This document shows, in pieces, positions 36,496-46,272 of a DNA stretch of 64,000 nucleotides (the stretch's first letter is position 1; the number at the start of each line of letters is the position of its first letter). The position numbers were made by a program, and so were the translations under genes. Under the pieces are notes generated by a model. It saw only the letters and a program-made list of their open reading frames with translations. It was not told the origin of the DNA and made no database searches. The stretch covers positions 426,640,676 to 426,704,675 of the forward strand of contig NC_058521.1 of the NCBI RefSeq assembly GCF_904849725.1, read 5' to 3'. Source of the stretch: Hordeum vulgare subsp. vulgare. Taxonomy: Eukaryota; Streptophyta; Magnoliopsida; Poales; Poaceae.

Positions 36496-38290
36496 TTCTA
36501 TCGCTTTTATGCCTAGCTAAGGGCGTTAAATAAAGCGCTTGTTGGGAGGCAACCCAATGAATTTATCTTTTTCTTTCTATTCTGTTGCGTCCATGCCATC
36601 ATAATTCTGTTGTGATTGTGTCTTTTGTGTTTGAGCCAAGCAAAACCTTTATGACTAGTCTTGGTGATGGTTGTTTAATCCTGCTGGAAAAAGACAGGAA
36701 CTTTTCGCTCACGAGATGATTTTTCATTTTTTATTAAGAAAGAGGTTTTGAGTTGATTCTTTTTTTGCTTCTGGTTGATATGCCTTTTTCCCAGGCAGTA
36801 GTAATGTTTCAGAATGTGTGAGGTACCAGAAGTATACGAAGTATACAAATTGCTACATATTGGTCTGTTTTTGACAGATTTTGTTTTTGTTGAGTTGGTT
36901 GCTTGTTTTGATGAAACTATGGATAGTATCGGGGGGTACTAGCCATGGAAAAGTGAGAATACAGTAGCCCAACAATAATACAAATAGAAATCATGATTGC
37001 TACAGTACCTAAAGAGGTGGTAGTTTGTTTTCTTGTGCTAATGTTATCACGAGTTTCTGTTTAAGTTTTGTGTTGTGAAGTTTTCAAGTTTTTGGTGATG
37101 TTCTCATGGACAAAGAGATAAGGAGTGGAAAGAGCTCAAGCTTGGGGATGCCCAAGGAATCCCAAGCCAAATTCAAGGACACCAAAAAGCCTAAGCTTGG
37201 GGATGCCGCGGGAAGGCATCCCCTCTTTCTTCTTCAATCCATCGGTAACATTACTTGGAGCTATATTTTTATTCACCACATGCTATGTGTTTTGCTTGGA
37301 GCGTCTTGTATCGTAGGAGCCTTTTCTTTTTGTTGTGTCACAATCATCCTTGCTGCACACGTTTTTGAGAGAGATAGACATGCACTCATCGTGATTTTGC
37401 TAGAATGTTCATAGTGCTTCATTTATATCTTTTGAGCTAGATAATTTTGCTCTATGTGCTTCGCTTAGATCTTTTAGAGCACGGCGGTGCGTGACTTGGT
37501 AGTTGGCTTATGCTATGAAAGTAGTTCCAAAGGTGATACCTACCCAAAGAGGATACAAAAACCTCCATCTTCATGTGCATTGAGTAGAAAGAGAAGTCTT
37601 GATTCCTCTCAATTAGTTTTGAGACGTGGATTTGGTAATATTAAGAGCTATGTTAGTAGGGTGTTGTGAATCTAGAAATACTTGTGTTGAAGTTAGTGAT
37701 TCCCATAGCATGCACATATGGTGAACTGCTATGTTAGGAAGTCGGAGCATAATTGATCTATTGATTGTCATCCTTTGTGTTGAGGTCGGGATCACGCGAT
37801 GGTTAACACCTACCGACCCTTCCCCTAGGAGTATGCGTTTAGCACTTTGTTTTGATTACTAATAAAAACGTTCGCAACAAGTATGTGAGTTCTTCATGAC
37901 TAATATGAGTCCATGGCTTAGATGCACTTTCACCTTCCACCATTGCTAGCCTCTCTAGTGCCGCCCAACTTTCGCCGGTACACAAACCCACCATATGCCT
38001 TCCTCAAAACAACCACCATACCTACCTACTATGGCATTTTCATAGCCATTCCGAGATATATTGCCATGCAACTCCCACCGTTCCATCTCATGACTTGTGT
38101 TGTCACTCTCATATTGCCATTGCATGATCGTAAGATAGCTAGCGAGATGTTTCAACGTCATACGCCAAGCTAGACCGTTGCACATCCCGGTACACTACCG
38201 AAGGCATTTCCTATAGAGTCATCATCGTTCTAAGCTTTGAGATGTGAGTAAATAAAAGTGTGATGATCATCATTATTAGAGAATTGTCCC
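36496..38290 (+). other. Non-coding interior of element B with internal PPT-like repeats
   Basis: No gene is seen. GCGCTTGTTGGGAGGCAACC at about 36536 is a familiar post-gag stretch in these elements. AAGCTTGGGGATGC occurs at 37139-37152 and 37193-37206, nearly identical to the polypurine tract next to the 3' LTR. A 102-codon frame across 37106-37414 has no support. Confidence 0.6.
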
Positions 38291-38293
38291 ATG

Positions 38294-38665
38294 CAGTACA
38301 GGAATCAACTATTTTGACGACATGTATAACCTTTGCCGTCAGCAAATCATCGGGGCAGACGGCAAACAGGAAGTTTGCCGTCATGGGAAGACGGCAAAGC
38401 GATACTATCGCCAAAAATCACGAAAAGCAGACGGCAAAAAAAACCACACGGCAAAAAATAATTATGCCGTCAACTATATGGGCGGATGACGGCAAAGAGA
38501 CGATTTTTGCCGTCTACTTACGCTACAAATGACGGCAAAATAGATATCCACAACTGTGTCTAATAGGTCTGAACGGCACGAAGTTTTGCCGTCTTGAATT
38601 AGCAAGGGCGGACGGCAAAACTTAACGTTGTTGTGAGGTATGGGTACAGAAGACGGCAAAAAACC
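38294..38665. repeat. Left subterminal repeats of CACTA-3
   Basis: About fourteen TTTGCCGTC/GACGGCAAA motifs in both orientations between 38330 and 38661, directly inside the left terminus. Confidence 0.85.
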
Positions 38666-38699
38666 CAAGTGGCGCACCAGATAAAAAAACACACCGGCT

Positions 38700-39130
38700 A
38701 AAAAAACAAAGCCCTCCCTCTCGCGACTGGCTCCTCTGGTGAAAACAATAGCTAGGGTTCCCTCACCGGCCGCCGCCGCCACAGGTGCCACAGACGCCGC
38801 CACAGGTGCCCTCCCCGGCCGCCGCCGCCGGTGCCCTCCCCGGCCGCCATCGTCCGTCTCACCGCCGCTCCAATCTCACCGGTGCCCAGCCCGCCTCTCC
38901 ATTCTCACTGGTCGGGCCTCCCTCCGCCGCTGCCAGTGCCCTTCCCGGCTGACGCCGCCGGCGCCCAGCCGCCGTCGTCCCTCTGTGTGACATGGTGGGA
39001 GGGTAGGCCACCCCACCGCTCCATTCTCTCCCCACCGCTGGTCGAGCCTCCCTGTCTGTCTCCAGTCGCCACCAGCGCCCTCCTTCCATTGGTAACGCTC
39101 AGACTTGGCCACCCTCCTCCCTTACACGAT
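38700..39130. other. GC-rich, CpG-rich stretch inside CACTA-3
   Basis: The sequence changes sharply to GCC/CCG-rich DNA, like the 5' end of a grass gene. The frame from 38739 on the plus strand encodes Ala/Pro/Arg-rich sequence that I do not recognise. It lies upstream of, and on the same strand as, the captured NIPA exons, so it may be a second captured fragment (promoter or first exon) or may come from the NIPA gene itself. A 26-bp direct repeat (39140-39165 and 39220-39245) follows. Confidence 0.4.
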
Positions 39131-40639
39131 CAGATGGTACAAACTAAGGTTCAGCAAATTAGTGGAGTACCTTTACTTTTCTTGTCCTTGTTCCTTTGAG
39201 TGATTAGGATGGTTTTCCGCAAACTAAGGTTCAGCAAATTAGTGGTTTTACAATGTTCGGCAGAAGTCATTTGGGGTGAATGGTGGTCTGCCTCCTCTGG
39301 ATTGCTTACATCGTTGTACAAAGAGTCATTTCATTTATCTTTATTTGTAGGAGTTTTTTTTTATGTCTGGAAGTTTCTATTTGCATGTACTAGTTTCTCT
39401 TCTAGGCTATATACGTGACCTTGATCTGCCATTTATCCCAATACTTTTCTGAAATAGCAAAAAAGTAAAACTACTTACTCTGAGGATGAGAGGTTCTCTA
39501 TGAGTAGCAGGTTGCGTATTGTTCTTGTATTGCCATCGTAGTGTTGTGATTTTTGCGATAGTCTAGTTTCTCATTATTTCACTTATAATTTTAAGACTTT
39601 TTAGGCGCATGCTATTTTAATTCTGCAGGTGGCCAATTTTGCAGCATATGCATTTGCTCCAGCAATACTTGTTACTCCTCTTGGAGCATTGAGCATCATA
39701 TTTAGGTTTTCCACATGCCATCCTTCCTAAGCCATAATTCTGGTGAACTGATAATAGAATGTTTCCTTAATTCTCTTTCGTTCATGCAGCGCAGTGCTAG
39801 CACACTTCATTTTGAATGAGAGGTTGCATATGTTTGGCGTGGTTGGTTGTGCATTGTGTGTTGTTGGTTCAGTTGATATAGTGTTGCATGCCCCAATGGA
39901 AAGAAAGATTGATTCAGTTAGCAAAATATGGCAACTCGGAACTGAACCAGGTATCTCTTTTCAAGTCCTTAAATAGTTCTTGCTACCATTTCTCATAGTT
40001 TTCCCTTTGAACGAATGTTCATTGTGACCATGTGTCCTTAATAATATACTTTGCTTTATAACCAATTTACCATCAGTAGTTGTTTGAAACACATTGTTCG
40101 GTAAACAATAGATGCAGTAATATTTTCTAATTCTCACCAGAGTTTTCCAGTTAGTTTCAAATTTTTCCCAAGTAGGGCTCAGAAATATCTTGGCTACATT
40201 ATTCGACAAAAAATATATCCTTCTGTTAGCCGCTCCTTCTGTGCTTGTTCCCTTATAGTGTTTGCTATTGTTCATTCTTTTAATGGATGACAGTGCTGCA
40301 GTGCTACTGATTTGGCTTTAAAACATAAAATGCTACATACAGGAATCAGTTCCAAAGTTAACAGTTCAATTTCTTTGCTTGTTTTGTGGACAAGACATGT
40401 TGTATCATTCTACTGCAGGTAATACCTAAAAAGCACGAACACGGCCAGCCTCGCCGAATCCCCGTGCTGACACGGCTAGACACGGTGGAACGGCTGGACA
40501 ACGCCTGGATGTGAACACCGCCGTCCCTGAACTGCAGCAGCCTTTCCTCCCAACGGCGACCAAGCTGGAACAGGTAACCTAGACCTCTTTCATCTATTTT
40601 GCTTCAATTTATTGTTGAGTTGCTGGCCTGTTGCTGATT

Positions 40640-40935
40640 GCTTATTGTTACTGCTGCTGCTGAAGTGCTGAACTGCTGATTGATTATTGCTGATGTTGCT
40701 GCTGACTGATGTTTGCTTATTGCTACTGCTGCTGATTCCTTATTGCTGCTGCTGCTGACTGCTGTAGTGTTGTACTGCTGTTTGCTTATTGTTGCTGGCC
40801 TGCTGCTGCTGATTGCTTATTGCTGCTGCTGCTGCTGATTGCTTATTGCTGCTGCTGCTGCTGATTGCTTATTGCTGTTGCTGATTGACTGATGTTGATT
40901 GAATGATTGGTTGCTGCTGCTGCTGATTGACTAAT
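40640..40935 (+). repeat. CTG-rich imperfect microsatellite
   Basis: Irregular GCTGCTGCTGATTGCTTATT units repeated many times within the hAT-like insertion, upstream of its coding remnant. Confidence 0.8.
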
Positions 40936-41507
40936 TCACTTGATTGGATGCTAGGGAACATTGCATCTGGGAGCCATGGAGCTACATCTGGGAGCCAATC
41001 ATCAGTGGGTGAGAGTGAGGGAGGGCAACATGGACCTGGTGGGGTGGATCCAAAATATCCTTTCTGGGTTTATCTTCAGAGAGCTGTCAATGAAACTGGT
41101 GCTTCTTCGTCCGGTAGCCGTGGAGGAAACATCAACTTCAAGTGCAATTTCTGCCTCAAAATTTATCCAGGCACCTATTCAAGAGTGAAGGCTCATCAGC
41201 TTCAGATAAAAAAAAGGATATAGCAACTTGTGACAAAATTTCACAGCCTGCATTTGAACAACTTTGCAAGCAGGATTGGGCAGCCAATGAACTCAATGAA
41301 CATGGTATAGGTAGGCATACACTTCCATTGCCTCCCTATGTGGAATCTGGTCCATCAAGAAAGAGAAAGCAAACAGGAACAACCATTGGAGATAGTTTTA
41401 ATGCCGAGGTCCGACAGCAAGCTTTTAGTCAATTTTTCATGGTTTGGTTGTGTTTTGCCGTTTGTCAAGTACCATTTCAGATTATTATGATCTATCTTTC
41501 TCTCTAA
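40927..41507 (+). pseudogene. hAT-type transposase N-terminal remnant (BED zinc finger)
   Basis: The first frame (40927-41223) carries FKCNFCLKIYPGTYSRVKAH, the CxxC part and spacing of a BED finger as found at the start of hAT transposases. A frameshift near 41215 leads into the second frame (41142-41507) with ISQPAFEQLCKQ, LPLPPY and SRKRKQTGTTIGDSFN, also typical of the region after the BED finger. The catalytic and dimerisation parts are absent. Confidence 0.6.
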
Positions 41508-42540
41508 TACTAATAGACTGCTGTTTGTTGTGTTTTGCAAGATGCAATGGCATGGATTTGATTTGGATGGTCAATCAATCACTTGAATTGAAATAGGAGA
41601 CAACAGACAACAAATGGGGCAGTATTTATTTCTCTTTTCTGTCTTTAACTGTATATTACATGTACATTTATATTTATTTTTTATATATACTTGTCGTGTC
41701 CCCGATGGGCTGTTTTTGGAAAAAGCCGTATCCCGTGTCCCCGTATGCGTGTCGCCGTGTCCGTGTCGCCGTGTCGGTGCTTTTTAGGTTAATACCATCT
41801 ATGTTTATATGCACTATATCTGTGTGATACTTCCATAAAAAGTATATGGCGTTACACCACCAAGAAAGTATCTCAGGGAAGTTGTTTCCCTTTGTGCAAC
41901 ATTCTTTATGTTTGTGGTTATGTTTTCTATCCCACTTTTCAGTAAAATATTTATGTTATCAAATCCATTTTTCACATGCAACTATAATCTGTGTTGGCAG
42001 GTTTCATAGTCTATTCTTGCTTGGCTGTAGCTCTTGCACTTGTTTTAATGTTCTGGGCTGTTCACCATACAGAGCAAAGGAAAATGCTCGCATATGTTGC
42101 AATATGTTCACTATTCGGGTCTCTTACGGTAGGTTTGCAATACATCATACCAGGACATGAGTTGTTCAAATTGATTTATAATTCCCTGATGACACAAACT
42201 TAGCCTATATTTACCTTGAAATTTTCTAGCTTTGGTGACACAAACATTGGATCCAGTTTGGGGTATATTCCACTAGAATTAAACTCTGGAAAGCAAACCA
42301 AAGTTATAACTTGGTCTTGAATTGAAGTTTGTTCTATGACCAACGTTGGGTCTGCTCTTAGCACGATTGTCTTCCACAAATCCAGTCTAGCAAAAAGGAA
42401 CATATACTAAGTAAGAACTACTGGAATTAAAAAATAATTTGATATACAGCAGAATCACTGAGTAAAAGAAATAACTTCAAAGGAGTGATAGAATAGTAGA
42501 TAGATATCCTTCAGGAGAAGCCTAGATAATCAACATACCT

Positions 42541-43326
42541 TTTTTTTGCACGGAAAAACAGTTTTCTGCGTGTTCTGTTAATAAAGGAGGAAATAATTTA
42601 ATAATCTCCTTGGTTCTACCTTGAAATAACATAAGATAACTCTGTACTTATTTGGTTGATTTAGGCAGAAGTAGCTAATCCGATAAGCTTGTTGTTGAAA
42701 AAATCATACACAAAATGACCCGGATTACATTCAGCATTTAAGAGCTCTCTTAATTCCACGTCTGATAGACATAAGAGATCTCCTGTCTTCTAGCTCTATC
42801 AGCAAGATTGTGAGCAAGCTTGTTCTGGTCCCTACCGATCCAAGCTTGTTAGCAAGTGCTTCAGGGCCTCTTTAGTGTTAGAAAAAACACAGAGCATCAT
42901 GGACCTATTAGTCGTATCTTGTTTCAGACCCTGCACCAACAACCGACAGTCTAACTCGATACTGATTGCACGGTGCACCATTTAACAGCTCGCTAGTTCC
43001 TTCAGACTGACCAGAAGTGCGGTACCCTCGGCTTCATCAATGCTGTTGCAGGTTCCGATGCCGTGACCTATTGACAGAAACACCAGGCCCTCATCATTCC
43101 TGAAAATCGATCCCATCATGCACAATCTCGATGTAGCATGAAAAGCAACATGACTTCGGTGACAACAACAACCGTTGATCCCCATTCTCACTACTGCTAG
43201 ATTTTCCTTTCTCAGATTCAGCAGTGTTCTGACAGGAACAAACCTCCTACTGTATCTATTAGTCCATCCAGCTAGTACTGCATATACATGTTCGAAATCA
43301 ATGTCATAACACGGTGCATAGCACAA
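42541..43326 (-). mobile_element. 3' end of a LINE with an RNase H-like remnant
   Basis: The minus-strand frame from 43326 encodes VAFHATSRLCMMGSIFRNDE and later SIDEAEGTALLVSLKELA, the pattern of the RVT_3 RNase H-like domain at the C-terminus of plant LINEs. A stop at 42982 and frame breaks follow. The fragment ends at an A-run on the minus strand (42541-42548 on the plus strand is a T-run), consistent with a LINE tail. No reverse transcriptase is present. Confidence 0.55.
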
Positions 43327-43534
43327 AATAAGATTTGCGAGTCTCCCTGCTTGAAGATTTTCTATGTGTTCCTCAAAATTTATTGTGTGCCAAGAACAGG
43401 ATAACCTTTATTTATTGTGTGCCAAAATCTGACATATGTGCATGACTTCATCTTGTAGGTTGTTATACGGATGTTCTTTGGACTACGATATTGACATGAA
43501 GACATTTATCGTAATGCCAAATTTTATGTAGTAA

Positions 43535-43870
43535 TGCCAAATATTATGACATGGATTGTATATATGATGTTATACATATGATGTATATATATCTAGTAAT
43601 GCCAAATATTATGACATGGATTATGGATGTTATATATATGATGTATGGATTATGGATGTGCTATATGATGTATGGATTAAGGATGTTATATATATGATGT
43701 ATGGATTATGGATGTTATATATATGATGTATGGATTATGGATGTTATATATATGATGTATGGATTATGTTATATATATATATATATGCTGTATGGATTAT
43801 GTAATATATATATACATATGTTGTATGGATTATGTTATATATATATACATATATACATATGCTGTATGAA
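43535..43870. repeat. AT-rich minisatellite, about 30-bp TATGATGTATGGATTATGGA units
   Basis: Units such as TATATATGATGTATGGATTA are repeated about ten times with changing TA-run lengths, next to the right subterminal repeats of CACTA-3. Confidence 0.8.
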
Positions 43871-43879
43871 TTATGTCTA

Positions 43880-44368
43880 TTTATGCTCTTTGCTGTCATG
43901 TTCATGACAGCAAAAATGTAATATTTTGCTCTCATGTACACGCTAGGAAGACGGCAAACAATAGACCATATTTTGCTATCATGTACAGGCTAGGAAGACG
44001 GCAAAAAATAGACCATATTTTGCTGTCATGTATAGGTTAGGAAGACGGCAAAAAAATGTCGTATTTTGCTGTCATGTACGGGGTGAGGAAGACGGCAAAA
44101 AAGGCTAACGTCGTCCATTAGCTAGGCCGTTCCGTCTTCCGACCATTTTTTGTCGTCTACCAAAGTAGCTGGCGACAACATAATTCCACTGATGGCAAAC
44201 ATTTTGCCGTCTGCTGTCCCGGCCGCTGATGGCAAAGACGCCCTTTGCGGGCACATGGTCTGACGACATTATTTGCCGTCATGGGCTGACGACAAAAATT
44301 TTGCCGACTGTAATTCGCTCTTTGCCGTCTGTAGCGTCCTGACGGCAAAATGGTCGCTTCCTGTAGTT
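43880..44368. repeat. Right subterminal repeats and terminus of CACTA-3
   Basis: GACGGCAAA/TTTGCCGTC and decayed forms (GACGACAAA, TTTGCTGTC) lie between 43890 and 44350. A block AGGAAGACGGCAAA recurs about every 60 bp at 43949, 43993, 44040 and 44087. The end is TTCCTGTAGTT at 44358-44368. Confidence 0.85.
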
Positions 44369-44371
44369 ATG

Positions 44372-44956
44372 TGAGGAAAAAAAAAGAGGCCAAAGAGCCC
44401 AAATAAAAAAAAGGGGGGGAAAGAGGCCCAAGAGCCCAAATAATGAAAAGGAGAGAAAAAGAGAGAATGGACAATGCTACTATCTTTTTCCACACGTGTG
44501 CTTCATAATAGCACCATGTTCTTCATGATTGAGAGCTTCTTGCTTTGTCACTACCATATGCTAGTGGGAATCTTCATTATATAACTTGGCTTGTATATTC
44601 CAATGATGGGCTTCCTCAAAATTTCCCTAGGTCTTCATGAGCAAGCAAGTTGGATGCACACCCACTAGTTCTCCTTTTGAGCTTTCACATACTTATAGGT
44701 CTAGTGCATCCCTTGTATGGCAATCCCTACTCATTCACATTGATATCTATTAATGGGCATCTCCATAGCCCTTTGATATGCCGAGTTAATGTGAACATCT
44801 CCTCCTTTTTGTCTCACAACCACCATCACACTCTATTCCACCTATAGTGCTATATCCATGGCTCACGCTCATGTATTGCGTGATAGTTATAAAAAGTTTG
44901 AGAAAGTAAGAGTGCGAAAACAATTAATTGGCCAATACTGGGGTTATGCATGATTT
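44372..44956 (+). other. Non-coding interior of element B between CACTA-3 and CACTA-2
   Basis: No gene is seen. It continues the B interior interrupted at 38293 and resumes again at 54619. A purine-rich A/G stretch (44378-44465) and AT-rich DNA fill it. Confidence 0.55.
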
Positions 44957-44959
44957 ACA

Positions 44960-45510
44960 CACTACTGGAATCTGCTGGTTTGCCGACAGCCAGAGCTGAT
45001 GGCAAAGGACAGTTTAACTGATGGCAAAGGCTTTGCCGTCAGTGTGCTCTCGGCAAAGGTACCGGCCAAGATTTTATCGGCAATCCCCTTCTTTGCCGTC
45101 AGCTGAAGGTCGACCGACGGCAAAGACTTTGCCATCAGCTTTGTGGCACGGGCTGACGACAAAGAGCAGTGGCGGCACCGGCGCAGGCCGAGTGCCATTA
45201 GAAGGTTAACGGCAGGCTTTGCCCACAGCCGTAGCAAAGCTGACGGCAAAGCCGAAACCCCTGGGCCCCCTAGGTCCCCTCTTTGCCCACAGCCGTAGCA
45301 AAGCTCACGGCAAAGCCGAAACCCCTGGGTCCCCTTGGTCGCCTCTTTGCCGACAGCTGGAGCACAGCTGACGGCAAAGCCGAAAATCTGGGAAAATTTG
45401 GTATTCCCAGAGTTGTCAGGATACACAGGCTGCCGCCACGTGTCTTCTTTGCCGTCAGTCCATCGACGGCAAAGCCGTTGCCGTCAGTAAGCTATAGGCA
45501 AAGACCCTCT
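44960..45510. repeat. Left subterminal repeats and terminus of CACTA-2
   Basis: About twenty TTTGCCGTCAGC/GCTGACGGCAAAG motifs are packed here. A block CTTTGCCCACAGCCGTAGCA is duplicated at 45219 and 45281 and again in changed form at 45344. Confidence 0.9.
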
Positions 45511-45559
45511 CTACTTTTTTCATATCTTTTTTCTGTTAATTCCCCGCGTTTGCAAAACA

Positions 45560-46250
45560 TAGATATAAACAGCAACATATATATATTTGCCCAGCCCCTA
45601 AACAGCACTACAAGTGCATCACAAAGTGCAAACAGCACAACACAAGTGCAAACAACACGAATATATGTAATTAAAGTGCAAACAAGATCACAAAGTATTA
45701 CAAAGCATCACAAGTGCATCCACAAATACAATTGCATTACAAAGTTCATCAAAGACTACACAAGTGCATTACAAAGTCCCTCGAGCATCCATCCATATGC
45801 CATGCTGCTTTATCAAAATCTGCATAATGGGAAAGAAGTTAGAAGAAGAATACAATAAGAAAGAAGTTATCTAAATTAAGCTAAGCAATTAGAAGAAGAA
45901 GTGGAAGAAGAAGAAGAAGAAGAAGAAGAAGAACAAGAAGAAGAAGTGGAAGAAGTGGAAGAAGACGAAGAAGAAGAAGATAGAGAAAAAGAAAGAAGAG
46001 CAGTTATCTTTTTCTCCTGTTTCTTCTTCTCTTATTTCTTCATCTCTTGTTTGTTCTTCTCTTCTGGTTTCTTTTAAAACTTTCTAAACTAATTATGTCA
46101 TTTTTGAGCTCTAATATCAACTAGAATTTACTAAGCTAACTAAACCATGGCTAACATCAACTAGAATTTACTAAGCTAACTAAAGCATGGCATAATCTAA
46201 GTTGATCTAAGCAATAAGAAGAATAAGAAGGAGAGGAATAACTTACCGAA
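45560..46250. repeat. Repeat-rich 3' non-coding part of CACTA-2
   Basis: CACAAGTGCA/ACAAAGT words recur at 45600-45790, a GAA-rich tract lies at 45893-45995, and AACATCAACTAGAATTTACT with AAGCTAACTAA is duplicated at about 46110-46195. The order mirrors the 3' end of CACTA-1. No gene. Confidence 0.7.
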
Positions 46251-46272
46251 TGCCAAGAAACGGAGGAGAAGG

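Larger units (their letters stand above)
40424..41789 (+). mobile_element. hAT-like non-autonomous insertion inside the captured NIPA intron
   Basis: The terminal inverted repeats are ACCTAAAAAGCAC and its complement GTGCTTTTTAGGT, with further similarity inward (CACGG). TAAT flanks both sides (40420-40423, 41790-41793), shorter than the 8-bp duplication expected for hAT, so exact limits or class are uncertain. The class call rests on the BED zinc-finger-like coding remnant inside. Near the right end the sequence is a run of CCGTGTCGCC-like repeats. Confidence 0.55.
39629..42128 (+). pseudogene. Captured fragment of a NIPA-type magnesium transporter gene (three exons)
   Basis: Exons at 39629-39705 (AAYAFAPAILVTPLGALSII), 39790-39951 (VLAHFILNERLHMFGVVGCA) and 42001-42128 (VYSCLAVALALVLMFW...LLAYVAIC-type region, here KMLAYVAICSLFGSLT) have AG acceptors and GT donors in place. 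The phases join to give one open 367-bp stretch. The sequence is that of the plant NIPA/DUF803 family, multi-span membrane proteins linked to Mg2+ transport; about three membrane spans of the usual nine are covered. The N-terminal and C-terminal exons are absent, so no transporter can be made. Intron 2 holds a hAT-like insertion. Lying inside a CACTA element, it is best explained as transposon capture. Confidence 0.85.
38294..44368. mobile_element. CACTA-3: gene-fragment-carrying, non-autonomous CACTA element
   Basis: The ends are CAGTACAGGAATCAACTATT and, reverse complemented, AACTACAGGAAGCGACCATT; they align at 20 of 26 positions. ATG at 38291-38293 and 44369-44371 is a perfect 3-bp target duplication. 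Clusters of TTTGCCGTC-type repeats lie at both ends. No transposase gene is present. The interior holds a GC-rich stretch, three exons of a NIPA-like gene, a hAT-like insertion, a LINE tail and a minisatellite. The terminal CACTA motif is altered at both ends. Confidence 0.85.

Noticed and set aside
37106..37414. 102-codon frame with a hydrophobic segment
   Set aside because: It spans the internal polypurine-like repeats and common non-coding interior of Gypsy element B; no relation to a known protein.
39629..42128. A functional NIPA transporter gene
   Set aside because: Only three internal exons are present, no N- or C-terminal exons lie within the enclosing CACTA element, and the flanks are transposon repeats.
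43701..43941. Tyr/Ile/Met-rich frames on both strands
   Set aside because: By-product of the TATATGATG minisatellite.
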